64,000 nt of DNA from positions 147,779 through 211,778 of the forward strand of contig CAJTAK010000001.1 in the NCBI GenBank assembly GCA_910574255.1. The letters are read 5' to 3'. The notes under the pieces are model-generated. The model had not been told where the DNA came from. It saw nothing but the letters and a program-made list of their open reading frames with translations, and ran no database searches. Shown here in pieces: positions 33,778-43,147 of the stretch. The stretch comes from Clostridia bacterium. GTDB lineage: Bacteria > Bacillota > Clostridia > Lachnospirales > Lachnospiraceae. The position numbers and the translations under genes were made by a program. Positions within the stretch are counted from its first letter, which is position 1; the number at the start of each line of letters is the position of its first letter.

Positions 33778-34233
33778 GTGAGAGAGATTAGGATTGGTGC
33801 CTATTATCGGCATTTTAAGGATGGACTGTACCAGGTGACGGCCATTGCCACCCACTCGGAGACAGGGGAGCAGATGGTGGTATACCAGGACCAGTACGGA
33901 GACGAGAAGGTCTGGGTCCGGCCTTATGAGATGTTTGTAAGTGAAGTGGATCACGAAAAGTATCCGGACGTGACACAGAAGTACCGATTTGAGGAGGTGG
34001 AGGAGCCTACGGAGGTGAATCCGATGCTGCTGCGCTTTCTGGATACGGAGACCTACCGGGATAAGCTGGAGCTTTTTCAGTCCTGGGCAGGCTATGAGGA
34101 CGACAATCTGTTTGAAAGCATTGCCGCTTCCCTGGACATTGGCCTTGCGGCCGGCAGCGTCCAGGATAAATACCGTCAGATTTTAAACTGTCTGAAAACG
34201 ATGGAGCATTTTGAGACGGATCGGTTTCGTTAA
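33778..34233 (+). CDS. DUF1653-domain protein
   Basis: About 151 residues. The DUF1653 fold is at residues 5-70: IRIGAYYRHFKDGLYQVTAI, SETGEQMVVYQDQYGDEKVW, VRPYEMFVSEV. The C-terminal half is helical (LLRFLDTETYRDKLELFQSW) and less conserved. DUF1653 proteins are small beta-barrel proteins of unknown activity. GTG 33778 preceded by AAGAAGG is chosen; the longer frame from 33676 has no ribosome binding site. Confidence 0.75.
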   Translation: MREIRIGAYYRHFKDGLYQVTAIATHSETGEQMVVYQDQYGDEKVWVRPYEMFVSEVDHEKYPDVTQKYRFEEVEEPTEVNPMLLRFLDTETYRDKLELFQSWAGYEDDNLFESIAASLDIGLAAGSVQDKYRQILNCLKTMEHFETDRFR

Positions 34234-34373
34234 AATCGGCAAAACCGGAATAAAAAACAGCAGTACCCGGCAATGCCCGGAGGAATTTGCGAGCACATGC
34301 CCTTGTGGCTGGAAATCCTTCCTGATGGCAGTGTGCCGTATAGCGCTGTTGAATTTAAATGGAGAGAGTACGA

Positions 34374-35735
34374 ATGAATATTGTGATAATTGGGGACGGC
34401 AAGGTGGGACATAAGCTTGCCACACAGCTTACGGTCGAACGTTATGATGTAACCCTGATTGATGTGAGGGAAAGGCGTCTGAAGGATACAATCAATGAAC
34501 TGGATGTTTCCTGTATTGTGGGCGATGGGGCCAGCGCAGAGATTCAGATGGAGGCGGACGTGCAGGGAGCGGATCTGGTAATTGCCTGTGCATCCACCGA
34601 TGAAATGAATATGCTCTGCTACTTATTGGCCAAAAGATTAGGAGCCAAGCAGACCATTGCCCGGGTACGCAATCCTGTCTATTATCAGCAGATTCATTTA
34701 TTTAAGGATGAACTGAAGCTGAGCATGGCAGTTAACCCGGAGCTTGTTCTTGCCGGGGAGATTTCCAGAGTCCTGATCTTCCCATCGGCAGCCAAGGTGG
34801 AGACCTTTGCGAAGGGCCGCGTGGAGCTGGTGGAGGCGTCCGTCAATGAGAGGAATCCCATGGCTGGGTTGTCTTTCCGTGAATTTTATGAGAAATATCA
34901 GATCAAGATGCTGGTCTGTGCTGTCCAGCGGGGCGGAGAAGTTTATATTCCGGACGGAAGCTTTGTTCCAAGGCAGGGAGATAAGATCAATATTGCGGCT
35001 TCCCATAAAGAGATCGAAAAATTCTTCAAATTCGTAGGCGGTCTGCGGGGACGTGTGAAAAATGTCCTTATCTGCGGCGGAGGAAAGACGGCTTATTATC
35101 TGTCTTTGAAGCTGCTGTCTTTAGGAATGAATGTAAAGATTATTGAACGGGACGGGGCTCGCTGCGGAGAACTGTGTGAGCTTCTGCCCAAGGCGACCAT
35201 CATCCATGGCAATGCGACGGATCATGAGCTTCTGGAAGAGGAAGGCATCGATCATGTAGACGGATTTGTGGCCCTCACCGGCATGGACGAGGAAAATATC
35301 ATTATGTCCATGTACGCTAAGACGAAGAATGTGTCCAAGATTATCACCAAGGTGAATGATGAGGCACTGCAGCATATGGTGGATGAGCTTGGCATGGAGA
35401 GCGTAGTTTCGGCAAAAAATGTAACGGCTAATTTGATTATGAGCTATGTGCGGGCTATGAAGAACTCCATGGGCAGCGCCAATATTGAGACTGTATATCA
35501 GCTCATCAACGGCAGAGTGGAGGCTCTGGAGTTCCAGATTCGGGAGGCGGCCAAATATACGGGGATTCCGCTAAAGGATTTGACCTTAAAGGAGAATCAT
35601 TTGGTGGCATGTATTGTACGAAAGCGGCAGATCATTATTCCGGGCGGCAATGACACACTGGAAGTAGGCGACAGCGTCGTGGTTGTAACCATGAGCCAGG
35701 GCCTGGAGGATCTGGAGGAGATTCTGAAGCGATGA
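34374..35735 (+). CDS. trkA: Trk potassium uptake regulatory subunit TrkA
   Basis: About 453 residues with duplicated RCK units: the first Rossmann motif IVIIGDGKVGHKLATQL at residue 3, the second VLICGGGKTAYYLSLKLL near residue 226, each followed by a TrkA_C domain. It binds NAD(H)/ATP on the cytoplasmic side and gates the TrkH channel. ATG 34374 with GGAGAGA upstream is preferred over ATG 34359. The stop overlaps the trkH start (ATGA), a coupled pair. Confidence 0.95.
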   Translation: MNIVIIGDGKVGHKLATQLTVERYDVTLIDVRERRLKDTINELDVSCIVGDGASAEIQMEADVQGADLVIACASTDEMNMLCYLLAKRLGAKQTIARVRNPVYYQQIHLFKDELKLSMAVNPELVLAGEISRVLIFPSAAKVETFAKGRVELVEASVNERNPMAGLSFREFYEKYQIKMLVCAVQRGGEVYIPDGSFVPRQGDKINIAASHKEIEKFFKFVGGLRGRVKNVLICGGGKTAYYLSLKLLSLGMNVKIIERDGARCGELCELLPKATIIHGNATDHELLEEEGIDHVDGFVALTGMDEENIIMSMYAKTKNVSKIITKVNDEALQHMVDELGMESVVSAKNVTANLIMSYVRAMKNSMGSANIETVYQLINGRVEALEFQIREAAKYTGIPLKDLTLKENHLVACIVRKRQIIIPGGNDTLEVGDSVVVVTMSQGLEDLEEILKR

Positions 35736-37174
35736 ATTACAGTATGATTCGATTTATTCTGGGAAGAATGCTGAGAATTGAAGGTTTGGTGCTGATGATT
35801 CCGGCTTTTGTGTCCCTGCTCTATCAGGAGCACAGCGGCCTTACTTTTGTGCTTACGGCGGCTTTTTTGATGGCTCTGTCCCTTCTCCTTGGGAAAAGGC
35901 CGAAAAATATGGTGTTTTATGCAAAGGAAGGCTTTATTATCGTGGCTTTGGCCTGGATTTTATGGTCTGCTTTTGGAGCATTGCCCTTTGTGCTGTCCGG
36001 AGCGATTCCTCATTTTGTGGATGCATTTTTTGAAACGGTTTCGGGATTTACGACTACAGGTTCCACCATCCTGCAGGATATTGAGGCGCTTCCAAAGGGA
36101 ATTAACTTTTGGCGCTGCTTAACGCACTGGATCGGCGGCATGGGTGTGCTGGTTTTTGTTATGGCAGTGATTCCTCTGGGAAATAAGGGAGCTATGTTCC
36201 TGATGCGTGCGGAGATGCCGGGACCCACCTGTGATAAGCTGGTGCCCAAAAGCAGAGGTACGGCAAAGATTCTCTACGGCATGTATATTTTTCTTTCCTG
36301 CGTGGAGATTGTGCTGCTTCTGGCAGGGGGGATGAATCTGTACAATGCGGTGATTCATACCTTCAGTACGGCAGGAACCGGCGGCTTTTCCAGTATGAAC
36401 GCAAGTATTGCGGCTTTTGACAGTGCATACATTGACGGTGTGATTACCGTATTTATGCTGCTGTTCGGCGTGAATTTTAACTTATATTATCTGCTTCTTT
36501 TGAAGAACGTGAAGGCAGTAATGAAGAGTGAGGAGCTGCGTGCTTATCTGGGAGTGGTGGTGGCGGCTACGGCAGTGATTACCATCAATATTTTGAACCT
36601 CTATGAGACGCCCCTTCGGGCTTTGCGCTTTGCAGCTTTTCAGGTGGCATCGGTGATTACCACAACCGGTTTTGTGACGGCTAATTTTGAGCTTTGGCCG
36701 GAGCTTTCCAAGATGGTAATTCTGCTTTTGATGATTATCGGCGCCTGCGCCGGCTCTACGGGCGGCGGTATGAAGGTGTCCCGAATTTTGATTTTGGCAA
36801 AGACCATCAATAAGGAGATTCGCCAGATTCTGCATCCAAAGTCCGTGAATGTGGTGAAGATGGATGGAAAGAGGGTGCCGGGAGAGAGTATTCATGGCGT
36901 ATATGTGTATCTCATCTGCTATCTGTTGATTTTGGCAGGTTCTATTTTGCTAGTAGCCTTTGATAATTTTGATTTTACAACGAATTTTACAGCGGTGCTC
37001 ACAACCCTGAATAATGTGGGACCCGGTCTTGCAAATGTGGGGCCTATTGAGAATTTTTCGCAGTTTTCTTATTTTTCCAAGGTGGTTTTGAGTGTGGATA
37101 TGCTGGTGGGACGTCTTGAGATCCTGCCGATCCTGATGCTGTTTGCACCGCAGGTATGGAGAAAGAAGTTTTAA
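35732..37174 (+). CDS. trkH: Trk potassium uptake channel subunit TrkH
   Basis: 480 residues, ten-plus membrane segments with four pore-loop repeats. Filter-type motifs are TVSGFTTTGST, STAGTGGFSSM, ASVITTTGFVTANF and LTTLNNVGPGL. It imports potassium in a complex with TrkA. It overlaps trkA by four bases. The frame extends 19 bases into the MATE gene if the earlier MATE start is used. Confidence 0.95.
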   Translation: MNYSMIRFILGRMLRIEGLVLMIPAFVSLLYQEHSGLTFVLTAAFLMALSLLLGKRPKNMVFYAKEGFIIVALAWILWSAFGALPFVLSGAIPHFVDAFFETVSGFTTTGSTILQDIEALPKGINFWRCLTHWIGGMGVLVFVMAVIPLGNKGAMFLMRAEMPGPTCDKLVPKSRGTAKILYGMYIFLSCVEIVLLLAGGMNLYNAVIHTFSTAGTGGFSSMNASIAAFDSAYIDGVITVFMLLFGVNFNLYYLLLLKNVKAVMKSEELRAYLGVVVAATAVITINILNLYETPLRALRFAAFQVASVITTTGFVTANFELWPELSKMVILLLMIIGACAGSTGGGMKVSRILILAKTINKEIRQILHPKSVNVVKMDGKRVPGESIHGVYVYLICYLLILAGSILLVAFDNFDFTTNFTAVLTTLNNVGPGLANVGPIENFSQFSYFSKVVLSVDMLVGRLEILPILMLFAPQVWRKKF

Positions 37175-38574
37175 GGAGCAAGTATAGAAAGTATATGAAA
37201 GAACATAATAGATTAACGGCAGAGGAAAACCGTGCCTTTTATCGAATGGCGATTGCCCTTGTAATTCCCATGGCTTTGCAGAATCTGATTAATGTAGGCG
37301 TGACGACTGCCGATGTGGTGATGTTGGGGAAAGTAGGAGAGACTGCGCTTTCCGGAGCTTCTCTGGCTGGTCAGGTTCAGTTTATTATGAACCTGATCTT
37401 TTTCGGACTGACATCCGGCGCTTCGGTTTTGACAGCCCAGTATTGGGGAAAGCAGGATGTTCGTACCATTGAGAAGGTATTTGGGATATCTCTGTGTGCT
37501 GCAATGGGGATAGGCATTGTGTTTTTTGGGGCGGCCCAGGCATTTCCCAGGGAGCTTATGTACGCTTTTACTACGGAAGAGCCGGTGATACAAGAAGGAA
37601 TTTCTTATCTGCGTATTGTGTCCTGGTCTTATCTTCCGGTGGCCTTTACCATGATTTATCTGAATCTGATGCGCAGTGTTGAGCGGGTGGTAGTTGCCAC
37701 CTGGACGTATTTTATTTCTCTGATTATCAATATCATTGGCAATGGAATTTTGATCTTCGGCATGTTTGGAGTTCCTGCAATGGGCGTCTGCGGTGCGGCC
37801 TATGCAACCTTGTTTGCCAGAATTATGGAGCTGGTGATTGTGGTGCTGTACATAAACTGGAAGGGCAATCCTATCTCTCTCCATCTGCGGGATTTTGTAA
37901 AATTTGACCGATATTTATTAAAGGATTTTGTGGTATTTTCCTCCCCGGTAGTGGCCAATGAGCTTATGTGGGGACTGGGCATGTCTGTCAATGCGGCTAT
38001 TATCGGTCATTTGGGAAGTGCGGCCGTGGCTGCCAATTCCGTAGCCCAGGTATCCCGGCAGCTGATTATGGTGATAGGATTCGGCCTGTCTGCCGCCACC
38101 TCCATTATGATTGGAAAAGTAATTGGGGAACAGAAGCTTAGGCTGGCGGAGGCTTATGCCCGAAAGTTTATATGGCTCAGTGTAGGAATTACACTGGCTG
38201 CGTCCTTGAGCTTGTTTTTCTTAAGAGGATGGATAGCCGGAAGCATGACAATCTCAGATCAGGCAAAGGATTATCTGCTGTTTATGCTTTTTGTGGTGTG
38301 CTATTATGCTGTCTTCCAGTCTTACAACACTACGATGATTGTAGGCGTGTTCCGGGCCGGGGGAGATACACGGATTGGATTTTTCGTGGATGTAATTGGC
38401 ATGTGGTGCTTTTCCATTTTCCTGGGGGCTATTGCTGCATTTTGGCTGCACTGGGGCGTGAAGGCGGTATTTGTGGTGCTGCTGTCGGATGAGATTGTAA
38501 AGATTCCTATTACCACATGGCGGTACCGGAAGAAGCTGTGGCTTCGAAATATAACGAGGGAATTGGAAAATTAA
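37156..38574 (+). CDS. MATE-family efflux transporter
   Basis: Up to 472 residues with 12 membrane segments in two homologous halves. Typical pieces are IPMALQNLINVGVTTADVVM, ANELMWGLGMSVNAAIIGH and GVFRAGGDTRIGF. It expels organic cations or drugs against sodium or proton gradients; substrate unknown. Start is uncertain: ATG 37156 overlaps trkH by 19 bases, while ATG 37195 has AAGGAG about 16 bases upstream. It is probably in the trk transcription unit by overlap. Confidence 0.9.
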   Translation: MEKEVLRSKYRKYMKEHNRLTAEENRAFYRMAIALVIPMALQNLINVGVTTADVVMLGKVGETALSGASLAGQVQFIMNLIFFGLTSGASVLTAQYWGKQDVRTIEKVFGISLCAAMGIGIVFFGAAQAFPRELMYAFTTEEPVIQEGISYLRIVSWSYLPVAFTMIYLNLMRSVERVVVATWTYFISLIINIIGNGILIFGMFGVPAMGVCGAAYATLFARIMELVIVVLYINWKGNPISLHLRDFVKFDRYLLKDFVVFSSPVVANELMWGLGMSVNAAIIGHLGSAAVAANSVAQVSRQLIMVIGFGLSAATSIMIGKVIGEQKLRLAEAYARKFIWLSVGITLAASLSLFFLRGWIAGSMTISDQAKDYLLFMLFVVCYYAVFQSYNTTMIVGVFRAGGDTRIGFFVDVIGMWCFSIFLGAIAAFWLHWGVKAVFVVLLSDEIVKIPITTWRYRKKLWLRNITRELEN

Positions 38575-38607
38575 AAGTTAAATATGTTAAATAGGAGGAC
38601 GATAAAT

Positions 38608-39432
38608 ATGTCAGAAAAAGGATGCAATAACAGCAGCTGTGATAAGTCAAGCTGTGAGGGATGCCCCAGTAAACAGGGGCCTGCAAGCTTTCAGGTGGAT
38701 GCCAACGAGTATAGCTGTATTCGCCGGGTGATCGGTGTGGTCAGCGGCAAGGGCGGCGTGGGAAAGTCTATGGTAACGGCTTCCCTGGCAAACCGGCTTG
38801 CGGCAAAGGGCTATAAGGTGGGAATCCTGGATGCGGATATTACAGGGCCTTCCATTCCGAAGATGTATGGTGTTCATGGTCCGGCAGAAGCAACGGAGGA
38901 TGGCAAAATCACACCCTGCTATACGGAGAACGGAATTGCGCTTATGTCCATCAACCTTCTGCTTCCCGATGAGACAGCACCGGTTATCTGGAGAGGTCCC
39001 ATCATTGCCAATGTGGTGAAGCAGTTCTGGACAGATGTAATCTGGGGCGATCTGGATTTTCTGCTGGTTGACATGCCGCCGGGAACGGGAGATGTGCCCC
39101 TGACCGTATTCCAGTCGCTTCCGGTGAATGAGATTGTTATGGTAACCTCACCTCAGGATCTGGTTCAGCTGATAGTAAGAAAAGCCCTGAGCATGGCGGA
39201 GCAGATGAATATTCCAGTAAAGGGAATCATTGAAAATTATTCCTATTTTAAATGTCCGGACTGCGGTAAGGAGATTCAGCTGTTTGGCAAGAGTCATATT
39301 GATGAAGAGGCGGCAAAGCTGGACTTAAAGGTACTCGGCAAAATGCCTGTGGAGCCGGCTTTTGCGGAGGCTGCGGACAGGGGAGAGTTCCATAGGGTGG
39401 AAAATCCATATCTGGATGTGGATTTTGAGTAA
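38608..39432 (+). CDS. Mrp/NBP35-type P-loop ATPase, iron-sulfur cluster carrier
   Basis: About 274 residues. The N-terminus is Cys-rich (CNNSSCDKSSCEGCPSKQ, residues 5-22). The deviant Walker A GVVSGKGGVGKSMVTASLA (residue about 45) and VDMPPGTGDVPLTVFQ are Mrp hallmarks. CPDCGKEIQLFGKS near residue 215 supplies the CxxC used for bridging a 4Fe-4S cluster. It assembles or carries clusters to target proteins. AGGAGG precedes ATG 38608. Confidence 0.9.
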   Translation: MSEKGCNNSSCDKSSCEGCPSKQGPASFQVDANEYSCIRRVIGVVSGKGGVGKSMVTASLANRLAAKGYKVGILDADITGPSIPKMYGVHGPAEATEDGKITPCYTENGIALMSINLLLPDETAPVIWRGPIIANVVKQFWTDVIWGDLDFLLVDMPPGTGDVPLTVFQSLPVNEIVMVTSPQDLVQLIVRKALSMAEQMNIPVKGIIENYSYFKCPDCGKEIQLFGKSHIDEEAAKLDLKVLGKMPVEPAFAEAADRGEFHRVENPYLDVDFE

Positions 39433-39529
39433 ATTCGGGCCAATCGCTTTGCTGATTGATTGAGAGCCAATATGGAATCAATGTGATTAACTCTTAAGCT
39501 TTGGAGCCTTATGGATTTTTTAGGCTTAC

Positions 39530-40046
39530 TTGGACTATTTGAAAAATACTGTGATTCCTACGGTAGAGGGGAAGTTTGGTGAAGATTCTTTTAAAAATAC
39601 TTCACAGTTAACCCAGGAGGACTACTATACATCAAACCTAACGGTTACTGTAGATGAGGAATTGACATTACAGGATGAAGCTTCTTCCCAGGAGACAGAG
39701 GAGGGTGAACCCGAGGCTATTGAGATAGAGGGGAAGAAGGTCATTGCTTTATATCGGAATCTTCAAGGAGAGGAGTTTGATGACTCACCTCCCTCCCTGC
39801 GGGTGATAGGCGATTTTATGCTGGAACTTCCTGAGGAGGAATATCCTGCAATGGTAGATGAGGGACATGAGAATTTTTATGACTGTGTCAATGCCATGAC
39901 CTACAGCCCGTGTCTGAATAATACATCGGTGGAACCGGGATGGGGAGCTGTTCTTTGAGATACCGGATGAACTGGCACAGGGAGAAGCACCTCTTTACAT
40001 AGCGGTTTCATTGGGGAACAGAATGGGATATTATCCGTTGAGCTGA
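39530..40046 (+). pseudogene. Frameshifted remnant of a secreted/lipoprotein-type gene
   Basis: The readable part starts without a proper start codon or signal (YLKNTVIPTVEGKFGEDSF) and runs to PGWGAVL at 39958. Near 39940-39950 the other frame continues as ELFFEIPDELAQGEAPLYI then AVSLGNRMGYYPLS, ending at 40046. The two parts clearly form one protein broken by a one-base shift, and its N-terminal export signal is missing. The middle has an acidic stretch (EASSQETEEGEPEAIEIEG). No family is recognised. A terminator follows at 40069. Confidence 0.65.
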
Positions 40047-40068
40047 TAGAGAAATTTTATATTTTAAT

Positions 40069-40095
40069 AAAAGGGCCGTATGCAGGCCCTTTTTT
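40069..40095 (+). terminator. Rho-independent terminator
   Basis: AAAAGGGCC pairs with GGCCCTTTT and continues into a T run. Confidence 0.85.
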
Positions 40096-40167
40096 GGGCT
40101 TGCCATTTACCAAAAAAAGAAGTTATTAAGAAAAAAATGGAAAAATATGAGCGTAATTTTTTTGCTC

Positions 40168-40197
40168 TTGCCATTGCTAAATTCCTGGATCTATTGT
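40168..40197 (+). promoter_or_regulatory. Probable promoter of the uracil permease gene
   Basis: TTGCCA (40168-40173) and TATTGT (40192-40197), 18 bases apart, lie about 40 bases before the start codon. No PyrR-type attenuator is apparent. Confidence 0.5.
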
Positions 40198-40237
40198 ATA
40201 GTTAGATAGAAAAATTTTACGAGGGGGAATGTGTTAT

Positions 40238-41509
40238 ATGGAAAAGACCGCAGGTCAAAAACTGATACTTGGAATTCAGCATGTTTTGGCAATGTTTGGA
40301 GCCACGGTGCTCGTACCGGCGTTGACAGGACTGAATACTTCGATCACATTATTTTGCGCAGGGCTTGGAACTCTTTTATTCCATTGGATTACAAAGAGGA
40401 AAGTACCTGTTTTTTTAGGCTCCAGTTTTGCTTTTATCGGTGGTATTTGTGCGATTCTGGGAGATTCCCGTATGGGAGATGCTGATTATTTGGATAAACT
40501 GGCATCTGTTAAGGGAGCGCTGATCGTGGCAGGATTGGTGTATGCCGTGTTTGCGGGTCTGATTAAGCTGGTGGGGTATGAAAAGGTAAATAAGCTTTTG
40601 CCGCCTATTGTGACCGGGCCGATTATTATTGTTATTGGCCTGCGCCTTTCCGGTTCCGCTATTGATTCCGCATTTTACTGGAATGGGGAATTTAGTATGA
40701 AAGCAGTTCTGGTGACTGTGGTGGTATTGGCTGCCGTTATCTGTATATCGGTGTTTGCCAAAGGGATTTATAATCTGATGCCCATCCTTTTTGCAATTAT
40801 TGTGGGCTATCTGGTATGCATTCCTATGGGATTTATTGATATGACACCCATGAAGGAGGCACATGCCCTTTCTTTTCTGGATCGGAACATCATGGATCAG
40901 GTTTTGTGTATGCCGGCTTTTAAGGCAGATGCAATTCTGGCGATAGCGCCTATTGCCCTGGTAACATTGATTGAGCATGTGGGGGACATTACCACCAACA
41001 GTGCGGTGGTAGGAAAGAACTTTATGATAGATCCAGGGATCCACCGGACTATCTTAGGCGATGGTGTTGCAACGGCTGTGGCGGGTCTTTTGGGCGGACC
41101 GGCAAATACTACATATGGAGAGAATACGGGAGTGCTGGCCGTAACAAAGAATTACGATCCGCTGGTAATCCGGATTGCGGCGGTATTCGCCATTATTCTG
41201 GGACTTTTCGGAAAGATAGGGGGAATTATTACCAGTATTCCGGGACCGGTGACAGGGGGAATCAGCATTGTACTTTATGGCATGATTTCTTCCGTAGGTG
41301 TGCGGATTCTTATTAATTCCCGTTTGAACTTTGGTAACAGCCGGAATCTGATGATTGCAGCTTTGATCTTCGTGCTGGGAATAGGCTGTGACAGTATTCC
41401 TGTAGCGGGAACGGTTACTATCTCCGGACTGGCGCTGGCGGCAGTGGTTGGAATGGTTTTGGCTGCGATTCTGCCGGTTGGGAAGGATGATGTGATTGAA
41501 GTACCATAG
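40238..41509 (+). CDS. Uracil/xanthine permease family (UraA-like)
   Basis: About 423 residues with 14 predicted membrane segments. The start LILGIQHVLAMFGATVLVPA and the sequences FLGSSFAFIGGICAI, TLIEHVGDITTNSAVVG and NTTYGENTGVLAVTKNYDP are nucleobase-cation-symport-2 hallmarks and favour uracil over xanthine. It imports uracil with protons. ATG 40238 is 10 bases after GAGGGGG; ATG 40229 is too close to it. Confidence 0.92.
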   Translation: MEKTAGQKLILGIQHVLAMFGATVLVPALTGLNTSITLFCAGLGTLLFHWITKRKVPVFLGSSFAFIGGICAILGDSRMGDADYLDKLASVKGALIVAGLVYAVFAGLIKLVGYEKVNKLLPPIVTGPIIIVIGLRLSGSAIDSAFYWNGEFSMKAVLVTVVVLAAVICISVFAKGIYNLMPILFAIIVGYLVCIPMGFIDMTPMKEAHALSFLDRNIMDQVLCMPAFKADAILAIAPIALVTLIEHVGDITTNSAVVGKNFMIDPGIHRTILGDGVATAVAGLLGGPANTTYGENTGVLAVTKNYDPLVIRIAAVFAIILGLFGKIGGIITSIPGPVTGGISIVLYGMISSVGVRILINSRLNFGNSRNLMIAALIFVLGIGCDSIPVAGTVTISGLALAAVVGMVLAAILPVGKDDVIEVP

Positions 41510-41600
41510 GGTGGGGGATGAGAAGCCCTTTTCCATGTACCGGAGTCTTCCGTAAGCGGATAAAAATTTGTTAAAAAGTAAAGCCGATTGGTATACATAT

Positions 41601-41650
41601 AAGGGACTGGAATATGGCGGATAAAGTTTTTCTGTATATTCCCAGTCCTT
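41601..41650 (+). terminator. Terminator-like stem after the permease gene
   Basis: AAGGGACTGGAATAT can pair with ATATTCCCAGTCCTT with two single-base bulges, followed by TTT. Confidence 0.6.
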
Positions 41651-41690
41651 TAAATTGCTATAAAATAATAAAATTTTCTCTGTTTTCTAC

Positions 41691-41749
41691 TTGTAACAAG
41701 TCTCCTTGTGTGATACAATAATAAAACAAATGTTCGGAACAAATGTTTG
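41691..41749 (+). promoter_or_regulatory. Promoter with two overlapping LexA/DinR-like boxes
   Basis: TTGTAA (41691-41696) and TACAAT (41714-41719) are 17 bases apart. Immediately downstream are AAAACAAATGTTCG (41723-41736) and GGAACAAATGTTTG (41736-41749). Against the Gram-positive LexA/DinR consensus CGAAC-N4-GTTCG each matches except at two positions. Both cover the transcription start area, an effective place for repression. Confidence 0.7.
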
Positions 41750-41768
41750 AAAATAAGGGGAGAGATGG

Positions 41769-43121
41769 ATGCAGATTCGAGTGCCAGAGAAGCTTACACT
41801 GATGGAGAAGCTGAATATTTTGTCGGATGCGGCCAAATATGATGTAGCCTGTACCTCCAGCGGTACAGAACGGGGAAATACGGGAAAAGGTGTGGGAAAT
41901 TGCACGGAAGCAGGGATTTGCCATAGCTTTTCTGCAGATGGCAGGTGCATTTCCCTTTTGAAGATACTTTTTACCAATGAATGCATTTACAATTGCCGTT
42001 ACTGCCTGAACCGGGCTTCCAATGATGTTCCCAGGGCAGCGTTTACTCCTCAGGAGGTCTGTGATCTGGTAATGGGATTTTATCGGCGGAATTATATCGA
42101 AGGGCTGTTTTTGAGCTCCGGTATTTTGAAAAGCCCAAGCTATACTATGGAGCTGCTGTATCGGACCTTGTATAAGTTGCGCCATGAATATGGCTTTGGA
42201 GGTTATATCCATGTGAAAGCCATTCCGGGATCAGATTCCCGGCTCATTGAGCAGACCGGTTATCTGGCAGATCGCATGAGTGTGAATCTGGAGCTTCCTA
42301 CAGCGGAGGGCCTGCGGCTCCTTGCCCCCAATAAGTCACGGGCACGAATTCTCACCCCCATGCGCCAGGTTCAGAACCGTATGGAAGAGAATCGGAATGA
42401 GCTGGCCCTTTACCGCAATGCGCCAAGGTTTGTTCCTGCCGGACAGTCTACCCAGATGATTATCGGCGCTACGCCGGAGAATGACTTTCAGATTGTATCT
42501 GTGGCAGAATCTTTGTATCAGAAGTTTGAACTAAAAAGGGTATTTTATTCTGCCTTTGTACGGGTGAATGAGGACAGTATGCTTCCGGCGCTGCCCGGCG
42601 GCCCGCCCCTTCTAAGGGAGCATCGTTTGTATCAGGCAGACTGGCTGCTGCGATATTATGGATTTCACGCTTCAGAGTTGCTTTCAGAGGATAAGCCTAA
42701 CTTTAATGTGCTGTTAGATCCCAAGTGTGACTGGGCCCTGGGCCATTTGGAACAATTTCCGGTAGAGGTTAACAGAGCCGATTATATGACTCTTCTTAGA
42801 GTACCGGGAATTGGCGTGCGTTCCGCACAGAGGATAGTGAAAGCAAGACGGCTGGGAAGTTTGGATTTTCCGGATTTGAAGCGGATGGGTGTAGTGTTAA
42901 AGCGTGCGCTCTATTTTATAACCTGCCAGGGTCGGACCATGTATCCGATTCGGATAGAGGAAGACTTTATTACACGCAATCTGCTGGATGTAAAGGAGCG
43001 ACTGCCATTAGGAATTGGGGAACAGGTGACTTATCGGCAATTATCCCTGTTTGATGATCAGAATTTTTCCTGCCAATCAGGTACAGGGTTTGAGAGTAAA
43101 TCCCCAAATTTATCAGCATAA
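41769..43121 (+). CDS. Putative DNA modification/repair radical SAM protein (TIGR03916-like)
   Basis: 450 residues. The radical SAM motif is Cys72-IYN-Cys76-RY-Cys79 (CIYNCRYCLN). Earlier conserved parts are KYDVACTSSGTERGNTGKG and GICHSFSADGRC. Near the C-terminus is a helix-hairpin-helix, LLRVPGIGVRSAQRIVKARR, a DNA-binding fold. It matches the family called TIGR03916, always found beside TIGR03915 proteins; the name reflects a suspected DNA role, the reaction is not known. AAGGGGAG is before the ATG. LexA-like boxes in the promoter support a damage-inducible role. The next gene starts 26 bases later. Confidence 0.9.
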   Translation: MQIRVPEKLTLMEKLNILSDAAKYDVACTSSGTERGNTGKGVGNCTEAGICHSFSADGRCISLLKILFTNECIYNCRYCLNRASNDVPRAAFTPQEVCDLVMGFYRRNYIEGLFLSSGILKSPSYTMELLYRTLYKLRHEYGFGGYIHVKAIPGSDSRLIEQTGYLADRMSVNLELPTAEGLRLLAPNKSRARILTPMRQVQNRMEENRNELALYRNAPRFVPAGQSTQMIIGATPENDFQIVSVAESLYQKFELKRVFYSAFVRVNEDSMLPALPGGPPLLREHRLYQADWLLRYYGFHASELLSEDKPNFNVLLDPKCDWALGHLEQFPVEVNRADYMTLLRVPGIGVRSAQRIVKARRLGSLDFPDLKRMGVVLKRALYFITCQGRTMYPIRIEEDFITRNLLDVKERLPLGIGEQVTYRQLSLFDDQNFSCQSGTGFESKSPNLSA

Positions 43122-43147
43122 CACAATCATAATGGAGGAGAAAGCGG

